A stretch of DNA of 59,316 nt from RGIG3528 sp045629005 (GCA_045629005.1 JAZQQJ010000035.1:1-59316); one strand, 5' to 3'. Positions 34,652 to 43,989 are shown, numbered from the stretch's first letter. Notes: a model not told the origin generated them from the sequence alone. Made by a program: numbers and translations.

Positions 34652-34810
34652 GTTTCTGACACTAAAATATTACATTGAGGTGAAAGATCGGCCAATACGT
34701 GAAATGCGCTATTTGCGTTTATTTAAGGACCGCATCTTTTGATGTGGTCCTTTTCGATTATTTAGGCAAAACCACATAATTACGGTTGGCCAGCCACCCG
34801 AAGGAGGATT
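34652..34810 (+). promoter_or_regulatory. Structured 5' leader of the ABC operon, candidate riboswitch or attenuator
   Basis: The 159-base leader can form GGCCAA (34690-34695) with TTGGCC (34786-34791), a hairpin AAATGC/GCGTTT (34702-34721) and a 12-bp hairpin AAGGACCGCATC/GATGTGGTCCTT (34725-34752) followed by TTCGATTATTT. ATGTGGT (34742-34748) in the last hairpin can instead pair with ACCACAT (34771-34777). I recognise no known riboswitch class; TPP, preQ1 and SAM signatures are absent. Confidence 0.5.
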
Positions 34811-35782
34811 ATGAAATTAAAAAAAGTGTTTGCAATTGTTTTGGCTCTGTCACTTATGATGTCTTTAATGACAGCCTGCGGCAGAAAAGATGAGTCAGAA
34901 GTTAACGTCGGCGTAATCAAAGGGCCTACAGGAGTTGGTGCCGTTAACATTATGGAAAGTGCCGAAAAAGGGACTTATCCGAATTATCATTTCACGCTGA
35001 CCGGTGACGCCAATGACATGGTTGCAAAGCTCACAAACGGAGAGCTTGATATCGGTGCTCTTCCTACAAATACTGCTGTAAACCTTTATAACAAAACAAA
35101 CGGTGCGGTTCGTATGATAGCGATTAACTGCACAAGCGTTCTGTACATTCTTGAAAACGGAAATACCGTTAATTCCATAAAGGACCTCAAAGGAAAAACT
35201 ATATACGTAAACGGACAGGGTGCAAACCCCGAGTACGTTTTAAACTATGTTCTCAGGAAGAACGGTCTAGAACCCGGTGTTGATGTTGATATTCAGTTCA
35301 AGGATGCAACCGAAATATCAACCCTCATGGTAAGCGGCGATGCAAATCTCTGTATGCTTCCAGTTCCCGCAGCAACAGCCGTTATGAAGAAAAACGCCGA
35401 TGTTCGTAAGGCACTTGAAATGGCAACTGAGTACGATGCCGTTACTACTGACGGAAGCCACATCACAATGGGCTGTCTTGTAGCAACAGAGAAGTTTATA
35501 AACGAGCATCCCGATGAGGTTAATCTTTTCATCGAGAGATACGAAGATGCAATAAACGAAGTTCTTAACAATATTGACGCAGCCGCAGAACTTGTGGCAA
35601 AATACGAAATAACCGGTAACGCAGCAATTGCAAAAGCAGCAATTCCCGACTGTGGCATTGTCTGCATCACCGGCAAAGACATGAAAACCGCCATTGAAGG
35701 ATATTACAATGTCCTTTTTGAAGCAAATCCCGCTTCCATAGGAGGAAGCCTCCCTGCAGATGACTTCTACTACGAAAAGTAA
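34811..35782 (+). CDS. ABC transporter substrate-binding lipoprotein, NitT/TauT (NMT1/THI5-like) type
   Basis: 323 residues. Signal peptide with lipobox LMTAC (Cys23), then a two-lobed binding protein of the NMT1/THI5-like class (IKDLKGKTIYVNGQG and EFINEHPDEV-like segments typical of the family). Relatives bind sulfonates, nitrate, pyrimidine precursors or cyanate; the ligand cannot be told from sequence. AAGGAGG lies before the ATG. First gene of a three-gene operon; its end overlaps the permease gene by 23 bases. Confidence 0.85.
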   Translation: MKLKKVFAIVLALSLMMSLMTACGRKDESEVNVGVIKGPTGVGAVNIMESAEKGTYPNYHFTLTGDANDMVAKLTNGELDIGALPTNTAVNLYNKTNGAVRMIAINCTSVLYILENGNTVNSIKDLKGKTIYVNGQGANPEYVLNYVLRKNGLEPGVDVDIQFKDATEISTLMVSGDANLCMLPVPAATAVMKKNADVRKALEMATEYDAVTTDGSHITMGCLVATEKFINEHPDEVNLFIERYEDAINEVLNNIDAAAELVAKYEITGNAAIAKAAIPDCGIVCITGKDMKTAIEGYYNVLFEANPASIGGSLPADDFYYEK

Positions 35783-36551
35783 AAAGAAAAGACTGAATAA
35801 ATGGCTGAAGACAGGCATAGCGCTTGTCTTCTGGTTTGGTGTGTGGTTTGTGGCCGCGCTCATAATCGACAAAGAGCTTCTTGTGCCCTCTCCGGTTCTC
35901 GTTCTTTCAAGAATAGGAGCACTCATTGTAACAAAGGCTTTCTGGCTAAAAACGGGCGCAACGCTTTTACGCGTGCTTGGCGGCTTTGTTTTGGGAACTG
36001 TTGCGGGCTCGGTCTTTTCCGTCCTTACATCTGTGTCAGACATAGCTGATGCAATAATCACACCTTTTATAAGAATGATTCGTTCGACTCCCGTTACGTC
36101 ATTCATTATTCTTGTTATGCTTTTCATAAGTTACACCCTTGTTCCGGTATTCATTGCCGCTCTTCTCGTGGCACCGATTTTGTACCTTAACCTTCGTGAG
36201 GGTATAAAAGAAACGGACAAAGGACTTTTGGAAGTTGCAAGGATGTACCGTTTCGGAAAGAAAAAAACCATTAAGGTTGTTTATTTACCGTCATTAAGAC
36301 CATATTTTATTTCAGGAGCCGTTACTGCACTCGGTCTCGCCTGGAAAGCAGGTATTACCGCGGAAGTTCTGGCTTTACCTTCAAAGGCAATAGGCCGCGA
36401 AATTTACTACTCAAAGCTCTATCTTGAAACACCGGACCTTTTTGCGTGGACTGTTGTTGTTATTGTTTTCAGTTTGATTTTTGAAAAGCTTTTTGAAGTA
36501 ATCGTAAAGCGCACCAAAAAGAGAGAGGAGGCCGACAATGATAATCAATAA
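35760..36551 (+). CDS. ABC transporter permease, NitT/TauT type
   Basis: 263 residues, six or so membrane helices, with the BPD_transp_1 coupling loop EVARMYRFGKKKTIKVVYLP near residues 158-177. The N-terminus is strongly basic (TKSKKKRLNKWLKTG). The start overlaps the end of the binding-protein gene by 23 bases with GGAGG about 13 bases upstream. Forms the membrane channel with the ATPase encoded next. Confidence 0.88.
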   Translation: MTSTTKSKKKRLNKWLKTGIALVFWFGVWFVAALIIDKELLVPSPVLVLSRIGALIVTKAFWLKTGATLLRVLGGFVLGTVAGSVFSVLTSVSDIADAIITPFIRMIRSTPVTSFIILVMLFISYTLVPVFIAALLVAPILYLNLREGIKETDKGLLEVARMYRFGKKKTIKVVYLPSLRPYFISGAVTALGLAWKAGITAEVLALPSKAIGREIYYSKLYLETPDLFAWTVVVIVFSLIFEKLFEVIVKRTKKREEADNDNQ

Positions 36552-37083
36552 TCTTACGGTTTCCTACGGTGACAAAAGAGTGTTCTCCGATTTTTCTTTA
36601 ACATTAGGCGACGGAATAACATGCATAATGGGTGAAAGCGGTAAGGGAAAAACAACGCTTCTCCATACCATCGCCGGCCTTATAGAACCTGATAGCGGAT
36701 GCATTTCGGGCAGGCCCGAAAAAATAGCACTAATGTTCCAGGATGACAGGCTGTTCCCTTGGCTTTCGGTTTTGGGAAATGTTATGGTAGCAAACGACAG
36801 TAAAGAAGCTTCTCTTGATATTCTGAATAAAATGGAGCTTTCGGATGTGGCTGAAAAGATGCCTTCTTCGCTTTCCGGCGGAATGCGAAGAAGAGTCAGT
36901 CTCGCAAGAGCACTTGCATTCAATGCCGAACTCCTTATACTGGACGAACCTTTCAAAGGGCTTGATCCTGCTCTGACAGAACGAATTGCTGCCGTTATCA
37001 GGCAGGCCGGCGTCCCCGTCATTGTTGCCACACACGACGAAAAGGATGTATCACTCCTTAGTGCAGAGAAAATAATGATATAA
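36538..37083 (+). CDS. Short ABC transporter ATP-binding protein
   Basis: 181 residues, about 60 fewer than a typical NitT/TauT ATPase, yet complete in motifs: Walker A GESGKGKTT (32-40), Q-loop FQDDRLFPW, signature LSGGMRRR, Walker B LLILDEPF and switch His in THDEKD. The usual C-terminal helical tail is missing. GAGGAGG lies 6 bases before the ATG; the start overlaps the permease gene by 14 bases. Confidence 0.9.
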   Translation: MIINNLTVSYGDKRVFSDFSLTLGDGITCIMGESGKGKTTLLHTIAGLIEPDSGCISGRPEKIALMFQDDRLFPWLSVLGNVMVANDSKEASLDILNKMELSDVAEKMPSSLSGGMRRRVSLARALAFNAELLILDEPFKGLDPALTERIAAVIRQAGVPVIVATHDEKDVSLLSAEKIMI

Positions 37084-37163
37084 TTATAAAGCTATTGAAA
37101 TGGAAAAACGAAAAGTGTAAAATGAACTTAACGCAAAGGCCACGTCGGCAGAAAGGGCACATT

Positions 37164-37361
37164 ATGAAGAAGTTCTTTAAGTTTATTACATGTATTGTTT
37201 CTCTTACAGCAATCGGATATACAGGTTACTCACTCTATAAAAAATACGTAGAGAACGCTCCTGAAGCTGACGATGATGATTTTGACGACAGCTTTGAAGA
37301 CGATTCCTTTAAAGAAGGCAAGTCCAAAAGAGAGTACGTAACAATCAATCTCGACAAATAA
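37164..37361 (+). CDS. Small membrane protein with an acidic tail
   Basis: 65 residues: a short basic N-terminus, one membrane helix (about 5-25, FFKFITCIVSLTAIGYTGYS), then an acidic stretch (DDDDFDDSFEDDSF) and a basic end. Not recognised. Start at 37164 because AAGGG lies 7 bases upstream; an ATG at 37095 would add 23 residues with no site. It follows the ABC ATPase gene by 80 bases and is probably the last gene of that unit. Confidence 0.6.
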   Translation: MKKFFKFITCIVSLTAIGYTGYSLYKKYVENAPEADDDDFDDSFEDDSFKEGKSKREYVTINLDK

Positions 37362-37396
37362 TCCGTTTTTGCCCGTGTGAAAAACAGCATAAAAAT

Positions 37397-37432
37397 AACC
37401 TGCGCAAGTCAAACTGCGCAGGTTTCTTTTTT
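37397..37432. terminator. Bidirectional terminator
   Basis: Perfect 10-bp stem AACCTGCGCA/TGCGCAGGTT with an 8-base loop, followed by TCTTTTTTATT on the plus strand; on the minus strand TTATTTTTATGC follows. Serves the small membrane protein gene and the convergent aldo/keto reductase gene. Confidence 0.88.
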
Positions 37433-38549
37433 ATTCTCCGAGAAGCTCTTTATTTGCTCTCTCAAGGTCATCGCGAATATTAAGGTGCTGAGGGCAGGCA
37501 GCCTCACAGGCACCACACTTGAGGCATACATCAGCCATCTCTTCGGGCTTCATGTTCTTATAACTTCTTGTGGCTCTTTCCTGATTTCCATACATTCCGA
37601 GCATATTCCAAATTCTGAAAATGTGAGGAATCACAACGCCTGCAGGACAAGGCATGCAGTAACGGCAGCCTGTACATCCGTTCTTTCTGCGTGAACGTAT
37701 TTCCTTAACAACCGCAGTAACTGTAGCCTGCTCCTCTTCACTGAGAGGTTCAAAGTTCTCAAAGGTGCTTAAGTTATCCTGAACCTGGTCATATGCTGAC
37801 ATACCGGAAAGAATAACCTTAACCTGAGGCTTTGTGCCGAGCCAGCGAAGTGCCCACGAAGCGATGGACTTGTCAGGACGTACATCCTTATACATCTGCT
37901 CAACATCAGGTGCAAAGCTTGCAAGTTCGCCTCCGCGGATGGACTCCATTATAACCATCGGAACATTAAGCTTTTCGCAAAGAGCGTAGCCCTTGTCACC
38001 CGCCTGCTCTTCTGTATCCATGTAATTGTACTGAATCTGGCAGAAATCCCAATTATGGTCTGTAAGAATCTTTTCGAAAGCATCGTAACCATCATGGAAT
38101 GAGAAGCCGAGGAAACGGATCTTTCCGGAAGCCTTTACTTCCTCAAGCCAGTCAATAACGCCCATAGCCTTTATTTCGTCATAACGCTGGCCGTTGAAAG
38201 CATGACAAAGATAAAAATCTATGTGGTCTGTTCTGAGATGCTCAAGCTGAATGTTGAAAATACGCTTTGCATCATCAAGTGTATGCACTTCCCAAAGAGG
38301 AAGCTTTGTTGCAAGGAAAAAGCTGTCACGAGGATACTTTTCCATAACCTTTCCGAGGAAAGGCTCACTCTCACCATTGTGGTAAGGCCATGCTGTGTCA
38401 TAATAATTAACGCCCGACTTGTAGGCAAGATCAATCATCTTCTCTGCTTCTGCTTCGTCAATATGACCGTCTTTAACCGGAAAACGCATGCATCCGAAAC
38501 CAAGTAACGAGGTTTCAACCGAAAGCTTTTCTAATTTTCTCTTCTCCAT
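37431..38549 (-). CDS. Aldo/keto reductase with C-terminal 4Fe-4S domain
   Basis: 372 residues. Residues 1-280 form an AKR barrel (VNYYDTAWPYHNGESEPFLG with catalytic Asp/Tyr, FFLATKLPLW with Lys, IDFYLCHAFNG with His). The C-terminal 90 hold two cysteine clusters, CTGCRYCMPCPAG and CLKCGACEAACPQ, for iron-sulfur centres. Members of this group are common in anaerobes and presumably take electrons from ferredoxin; the substrate is not known. The start lies 2 bases after the MATE stop with GGAG before it, so the two form an operon. Confidence 0.93.
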   Translation of the reverse strand: MEKRKLEKLSVETSLLGFGCMRFPVKDGHIDEAEAEKMIDLAYKSGVNYYDTAWPYHNGESEPFLGKVMEKYPRDSFFLATKLPLWEVHTLDDAKRIFNIQLEHLRTDHIDFYLCHAFNGQRYDEIKAMGVIDWLEEVKASGKIRFLGFSFHDGYDAFEKILTDHNWDFCQIQYNYMDTEEQAGDKGYALCEKLNVPMVIMESIRGGELASFAPDVEQMYKDVRPDKSIASWALRWLGTKPQVKVILSGMSAYDQVQDNLSTFENFEPLSEEEQATVTAVVKEIRSRRKNGCTGCRYCMPCPAGVVIPHIFRIWNMLGMYGNQERATRSYKNMKPEEMADVCLKCGACEAACPQHLNIRDDLERANKELLGE

Positions 38550-38551
38550 AA

Positions 38552-39946
38552 TTACTCCTTCTCCGAGGACTCGGTGCTAACAATATTTTTAGCCCAGATA
38601 CCGCTCTTCATAATTGCGGTACCAATTATGCATTTTAGCACATCAAGAAGCTGAATTACAAGAAAAACCGTAACGATATCCAGCTCTGTTTTCAGAGTAA
38701 GAATCCATGCCGCCGGAATGCCCACAACCCACAGGAAAAAGCTGTCGAACAGGAAGGTGATGAGTGTCTTTCCGCCGGAACGGATTGTAAAATAAGTCGA
38801 ATGAAGATATCCCTGAATAGGCATACAGCAGGCAGAAACGAGTATAAAACGCTTTGCAAGTTCCTTAACCTCATCTTCGGTATTGAAAATCTGAGGGAAA
38901 AGTCCTGAGCATGCTGCAAGGAGTCCACCGATAACAACGCAGATTGTTGTGCTCATGGCAATAATTCTGTATGCGGTTTCCTTACCTTCCTTAACATTTC
39001 CTGCTCCGAGCAGCTGGCCTACTATAATGGCAACAGAGTCACCAAGTGCTATGAAAACAATGTTAAATACATTGTTGATTGTTGAGTTAATGTTAAATGC
39101 AGCGACAATGGAAAGTCCCCTGTTTGAGTATATCTGCGTTTGAGTAGCAACGCCTGCTGCCCAAAGTGTCTCGTTAAAAACAAGCGGAAGTGCAAGGAGA
39201 AGTGTTCTTCCGGCAAGAGACATCGGAATTCTGAAGTGACTGTATGCTCCGTCCGTAAATTCCGCTTTATCTTTATGGCGGTGTGACCATATAATAACAA
39301 TGCCGCACTGAATGTATCTCGAAATGACGGTAGCAATGGCAGCACCGACAACGCCGAGTTCAGGACAGCCTAAGTTTCCGAAAATGAGGAGCCAGTTAAA
39401 GCATAGATTAACAATAACCGCTACCGAGCTCGCAACCATCGGAACGCGCGTTTCTCCGCACTCTCGAAGTGTGGAAGAGTAAACCATCTCCAACATCATT
39501 GGCGGAAGTCCGAAGAGGATAACCTTCAGATAGTCTTTTCCAAGCGAAAGCGTAAGTGCCAGGTCTCCTTCAAAGTCGGATGTATGAAGGTACAGGCTGA
39601 TAAGACGTTCATCAAGCAGTGTGAAGATGAAAAATGCAGCTATAAGCACAATAAAACCGGAGACAAGCTTAAAACGGAATGTATCACGCACACCCTCCCT
39701 GTTTTTCTGACCAAAGAACTGTGCCGTGAGTATTCCGGCGCCTCCGAATGTTCCGAAGAAGCACAAAATCAATACAAAGTTCAGCTGGTTGACAATGGAA
39801 ACTCCGCTCATTGCTTCTGTGCTGAGTCTTCCAACCATAATATTATCAAGCATACTTACAAAGTTGCTTATGCCGTTTTGAATCATAATCGGGAAAGCTA
39901 CGCTTAATACCGATTTATAGAATTTCTTATCACCTATCAATTTCAT
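38552..39946 (-). CDS. MATE family exporter
   Basis: 464 residues, 12 predicted membrane segments, with PIMIQNGISNFVSMLDNIMV near residues 19-38 and FGGAGILTAQFFGQ, typical of MATE proteins. It differs from the other MATE protein at 19 kb and is the first gene of an operon with the Fe-S aldo/keto reductase. AGAGG lies before the ATG. The pairing suggests reduction of a compound and export of it or its product (inference). Confidence 0.92.
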   Translation of the reverse strand: MKLIGDKKFYKSVLSVAFPIMIQNGISNFVSMLDNIMVGRLSTEAMSGVSIVNQLNFVLILCFFGTFGGAGILTAQFFGQKNREGVRDTFRFKLVSGFIVLIAAFFIFTLLDERLISLYLHTSDFEGDLALTLSLGKDYLKVILFGLPPMMLEMVYSSTLRECGETRVPMVASSVAVIVNLCFNWLLIFGNLGCPELGVVGAAIATVISRYIQCGIVIIWSHRHKDKAEFTDGAYSHFRIPMSLAGRTLLLALPLVFNETLWAAGVATQTQIYSNRGLSIVAAFNINSTINNVFNIVFIALGDSVAIIVGQLLGAGNVKEGKETAYRIIAMSTTICVVIGGLLAACSGLFPQIFNTEDEVKELAKRFILVSACCMPIQGYLHSTYFTIRSGGKTLITFLFDSFFLWVVGIPAAWILTLKTELDIVTVFLVIQLLDVLKCIIGTAIMKSGIWAKNIVSTESSEKE

Positions 39947-40072
39947 TATGTATTACCTCTTGAATCCTTATACCTTATCTTTATAGCCCACGGATAAAGA
40001 ATTATCCGTTACACCTTCGCTCTTGTCAAGAGATTTGATAATTTTTTAATGGTTTGTGAGCAGATTTGATGA

Positions 40073-40170
40073 TATACTCCTAAATTGGTTGTTTACAAAG
40101 TCAATAAGATGCTCGTAAACGGGTTGTATATCATATTCAACGAGATGCCTGTAAATCGGTTATTTATCCA
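40073..40170 (+). repeat. Three 35-36-bp repeats in the leader of a hybrid kinase gene
   Basis: Units start TAAATTGGTTGTTTAC (40081), TAAACGGGTTGTATAT (40116) and TAAATCGGTTATTTAT (40152, partial); the first two end in AAGATGCTCG and GAGATGCCTG. A -10-like TATACT at 40073-40078 lies just before, so the repeats would be transcribed as 5' leader. Confidence 0.65.
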
Positions 40171-40191
40171 ATGGGGAACGGAGATTATAAC

Positions 40192-42294
40192 ATGGGGAAC
40201 CAGCAAAACGTAATACCTTACGGCGATATGAACAAAGACATTATTACGGAAGTCGCAAGAATAATCGCATCAGATTCATCAAATGAGAAGCTCGCAATTG
40301 AAAAATCGCTCGAATTTCTTGGGAGTCATTACAGATTACAAAGAACATACGTTTTTGAGAACAATCCCGATGACGATACAATCAGCAATACATTCGAGTG
40401 GTGCGCTGAAGGTGTAACACCTGAAATTGACTCCAAACAGCGCCTTACCTACGAAAAAGATCTTGGTTTTGATTATTTTAATGTCTTCGACGAAAACGGG
40501 ATGTATCTTTGTGCTGATATTAACAACATGAAATACTGCAAAAAAGAGCTCCTGATTGAAACCGGAACGACCAGTTTTCTGCAGTATGCATTAAGTGATG
40601 ACGGCAAATATGTCGGTTTTATCGGCTTTGACAGTAATACCGCCAACTACAGCTGGACACCGGAAATAGTCCATACGCTCTGGCTGTGTGCAAACTTTAT
40701 TTCACTGTTTATTATGCAACGCAGAAAACGCTCCGAAGGTGCCGATGCTACAGAATACTTAAAAGCCCTTGACGATACGGACTTGTATTTCTACATTATC
40801 AACCCCAAAAACTTTGAAATAACGTTTATCAATAAACTAATACGCGATTCCATAAACACAGATGTGTGCGGTCAGAAGTGTTATAAAGCATTTATAGGTA
40901 TTGATGCTCCTTGCCCGTCATGTCCTGTTATTATGCGCGAACAATGGGAAATAAACTTTCCTCAGGAAATTCTTCGTCCGGACGGAATGTATCTTTTAAG
41001 CAATGCCACTCCGATTCATTGGAGAGGGAAGGAACGAATGCTTATAACCTGTCAGGATGTTACACAGTATCGTCGTGCTATTGCGGATGCAGAGATTGAA
41101 AAAGACTCTCTCGAACGTGCAAACAAAGCCAAAAGCTCGTTCCTTGCCCGCATGTCACATGATATAAGGACTCCTATTAACGGCATTGTCGGAATGTCAA
41201 AAATGGCCCGCGACAAGAGCGATGACAAGCTTTGGGTTGAAAGTTGCCTCGATAAGATTGATGCAAGCGCAAAGCATCTTTCAATGCTCGTAAACGATGT
41301 TCTCGATCTCTCAAAAATCGAGTCCGGAAGCTTCAATCTCACTCCTGCTCCCGTCGACCTTAAAGCAATACTCGACAACTGCCTTGTCATATTAAACGGA
41401 ATGCTCCTTGGCAGAAATCTTAAAATTTCGGTAGATTCGGAATGTGAAATTTCAACAGTCGTTATGGGCGATGAGTTGTACCTTCGTCAGATTATTGTAA
41501 ACATTTTAAGTAATGCCTTGAAATTCACTAAAGACGGCGGAAAAATCACGATAACAGAAAAGATATCACCCAACCCCGATTCTGAAGGTATGGTAATGTT
41601 TTTCTCGGTTGAAGATACCGGTATCGGAATGAGTGAAGCTTTTCTAAAGCGCATTTATGAGCCTTTTTCACAGGAAGATGAACAGATAAAAACAAAGTAT
41701 AAAGGCAGTGGCCTTGGAATGGTCATTGTAAAGAATCTTGTCGAGCTTATGGGCGGTCACATCGACATAAAGAGCGAAGAGGGGTTCGGTACAACCGTTT
41801 CACTCACTATTCCTTTTGCCCCGGTTCCGCCTGAGGAACGCGAAAAGGCCGAAGCAGTTCTTGCCGCTTCTGAAAAGGACAGGAAGCAGGAAGGCTACGA
41901 CGAAAACACGCTGAAGGGAATGCGCATTCTTGTTGCAGAAGACAACGATCTCAACATGGAAATCGTCCAATACCTGCTTAAAGAATCCGGCGCCGGCGTT
42001 ATAGGCGCTTCTGACGGAAGAGAAGCTGTAAGAGTATTCAATGATTCACGTGAGGGCTTCTTCGATGCCATTCTCATGGACATAATGATGCCTGTCATGA
42101 ATGGTTATGAAGCGACAAAGGCTATTCGTAAGCTTAACCGTTCCGATAACAATGTCCCTATTATTGCCGCATCCGCAAACTCTTTCGCCGACGACGTGGA
42201 TCAGGCATTACAAAGCGGTATGAACACACATGTTTCAAAGCCTATTGAAGCAGATAAGCTTATTACGGAATTACTTAAATTCAAGCGTAGCTAA
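40192..42294 (+). CDS. Soluble hybrid histidine kinase with GAF-like and PAS-like sensors
   Basis: 700 residues, no membrane segment. N-terminal GAF-like domain (about 25-165), a PAS-like domain (about 190-300) containing a Cys-rich loop (CGQKCYKAFIGIDAPCPSCP), HisKA with SHDIRTPINGIVGMSKM, HATPase with NILSNALKFTKDGG and GSGLGMVIV, and a receiver with the phospho-Asp in ILMDIMMPVMNGYEA. The CxxC-rich PAS loop might bind metal or sense redox (inference). Start at 40192 since CGGAG lies 8 bases upstream; the ATG 7 codons earlier has no site. A terminator follows directly. Confidence 0.9.
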   Translation: MGNQQNVIPYGDMNKDIITEVARIIASDSSNEKLAIEKSLEFLGSHYRLQRTYVFENNPDDDTISNTFEWCAEGVTPEIDSKQRLTYEKDLGFDYFNVFDENGMYLCADINNMKYCKKELLIETGTTSFLQYALSDDGKYVGFIGFDSNTANYSWTPEIVHTLWLCANFISLFIMQRRKRSEGADATEYLKALDDTDLYFYIINPKNFEITFINKLIRDSINTDVCGQKCYKAFIGIDAPCPSCPVIMREQWEINFPQEILRPDGMYLLSNATPIHWRGKERMLITCQDVTQYRRAIADAEIEKDSLERANKAKSSFLARMSHDIRTPINGIVGMSKMARDKSDDKLWVESCLDKIDASAKHLSMLVNDVLDLSKIESGSFNLTPAPVDLKAILDNCLVILNGMLLGRNLKISVDSECEISTVVMGDELYLRQIIVNILSNALKFTKDGGKITITEKISPNPDSEGMVMFFSVEDTGIGMSEAFLKRIYEPFSQEDEQIKTKYKGSGLGMVIVKNLVELMGGHIDIKSEEGFGTTVSLTIPFAPVPPEEREKAEAVLAASEKDRKQEGYDENTLKGMRILVAEDNDLNMEIVQYLLKESGAGVIGASDGREAVRVFNDSREGFFDAILMDIMMPVMNGYEATKAIRKLNRSDNNVPIIAASANSFADDVDQALQSGMNTHVSKPIEADKLITELLKFKRS

Positions 42295-42329
42295 TCATAT
42301 TTGAACTAAAGATTAAGATAATGTTGTTC

Positions 42330-42367
42330 AAAAAAGACCTCGCCACATGAGCGAGGTCTTCTTTTTT
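42330..42367. terminator. Bidirectional terminator
   Basis: AAGACCTCGC/GCGAGGTCTT 10-bp stem with a 7-base loop, A-run before and TCTTTTTT after; shared by the hybrid kinase and the convergent symporter gene. Confidence 0.9.
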
Positions 42368-42368
42368 G

Positions 42369-43895
42369 TTAATCCCTGTTCTTTTCATGTTCTTCCTGAA
42401 TGTCTGCATAGAAGGAAAGCATGGGCTTCAGGTTTTTATCGGGATTCTTTCCGAGTTTGCGTTTTTTGTAATTCTTTGTAATGGCCATAACGGTTCCGGA
42501 CATTGTTACAACACCGATAAGGTTCGGGATTGCCATAAGACCGTTGAACGTGTCGGACATATCAATTGCAAGGTCTGCCGAGAATGTTGCTCCGACAGGA
42601 ATCATAATAATGAACACGATTCTGTAGATAAGTATTGATTTTGTACCAAAGAGATATTCCCATGCCTTTGAACCATAGCAGCTCCATCCGAGTACTGTGG
42701 AGAATGCAAAAAGAGTAACAGCAATTGCAATGAATATACCGCCCGCAAGACCAAACTGGTTTGTAAATGCTTCGGTAGCAAGGCCAAGCTTTGTGTTTCC
42801 GGAAATGGATGCACCTGTTTCAAGGTCTACAATGCCGGATGTAAGAATAACGAGTGCTGTCAACGTGCAAACGATGATTGTATCAACAAATACTTCGAAA
42901 ATTCCCCAGAGGCCCTGTGTAACAGGTTCCTTAACGTTAGATGCGGAGTGAACCATAACAGAAGAGCCAAGACCTGCTTCGTTTGAGAAAACGCCACGCT
43001 TAAAGCCCCATGTAATAGCCTGCTTGATAACATATCCGCCAACACCGCCTGCTGCAGCCTTAAGAGAAAATGCATTTTTGAAAATAGATGCAAATGCAGG
43101 ACCAATCTGTCCGGCATTCATAATAACAATAATTGCAGCACCGATGATATAGAAAACAGCCATAAAAGGAACTATCATCTCATTGGCCTTTGCTACACGT
43201 GTAAGACCTCCGATGATAACAAGAGCTGCAACCGCCATTACAATACCACCGATAATAAGCCCATTAATTGTAGCGTTGTCAGTGAATTCGAATACATTCA
43301 GAACGCTTTCCTTTATGGAAACGACCTGACCCATATTGCCGATACCAAAGGATGCGAGAATTGCAAAACAGCTGAAAAGAATTGCAAGAATCTTTCCAAT
43401 CCATTTGCAGCCCTTCTTGCTTCCAAGACCGTGCTCAAGATAGTACATGGCACCGCCGCACCACTCTCCGTCTTTATTTTTGCGACGGAAGAAAATACCA
43501 AGTACATTCTCTGAATAGTTTGTCATCATACCGAAAATGGCTGCTACCCACATCCAGAAAATGGAGCCCGTACCACCGGAGGTGATGGCAAAAGCAATAC
43601 CTGCGATGTTACCCGTACCTATTGTTGCGGAAAGAGCTGTGCAAAGGGACTGGAACTGTGAAATCTGCTTCTTGTCGTCAGACTTGAATATAGACTTTCC
43701 GCTCTTCTTGAAAAGCTTTCCGATTGTTTCCTTCCACATGTGTCCAAAATGGGTAAACTGAAAGAAACCTGTAAGAATTGTCATAAGGATGCCTGTACCT
43801 ACCAGAAGGATAAGTGCGGGTATACCCCAGACTACGTCGTTGACAGCGCCGTTAACCTCGGCTGCTTTATCAGCGAATAAAAAAAGTTGTGACAT
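42369..43895 (-). CDS. Alanine or glycine:cation symporter, AGCS family
   Basis: 508 residues, about 10 membrane segments, with AGCS signatures LCTALSATIGTGNIAGIAFA and RGVFSNEAGLGSS. These proteins import alanine or glycine with sodium. AGGAGG lies before the ATG. A tandem glycine riboswitch sits in the 5' leader, so the natural substrate or signal is probably glycine and expression follows its level. Confidence 0.95.
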   Translation of the reverse strand: MSQLFLFADKAAEVNGAVNDVVWGIPALILLVGTGILMTILTGFFQFTHFGHMWKETIGKLFKKSGKSIFKSDDKKQISQFQSLCTALSATIGTGNIAGIAFAITSGGTGSIFWMWVAAIFGMMTNYSENVLGIFFRRKNKDGEWCGGAMYYLEHGLGSKKGCKWIGKILAILFSCFAILASFGIGNMGQVVSIKESVLNVFEFTDNATINGLIIGGIVMAVAALVIIGGLTRVAKANEMIVPFMAVFYIIGAAIIVIMNAGQIGPAFASIFKNAFSLKAAAGGVGGYVIKQAITWGFKRGVFSNEAGLGSSVMVHSASNVKEPVTQGLWGIFEVFVDTIIVCTLTALVILTSGIVDLETGASISGNTKLGLATEAFTNQFGLAGGIFIAIAVTLFAFSTVLGWSCYGSKAWEYLFGTKSILIYRIVFIIMIPVGATFSADLAIDMSDTFNGLMAIPNLIGVVTMSGTVMAITKNYKKRKLGKNPDKNLKPMLSFYADIQEEHEKNRD

Positions 43896-43989
43896 ATGCG
43901 TCCTCCTAACCCGGCATAAAAGCCTGTTTTAATGGATTTGCTATATGTGCACACACACCGAAAAAAGAAAAAAGACTATTATGGAATTA

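Noticed and set aside
34652..34810. TPP riboswitch before a NMT1/THI5-like transporter
   Set aside because: The CTGAGA and ACCTGATCTGGATAATACCAGCG-type blocks are missing, so thiamine-precursor uptake is not supported.
35318..36127. 269-codon open frame on the minus strand
   Set aside because: Antisense to two overlapping ABC transporter genes that have full motif support.
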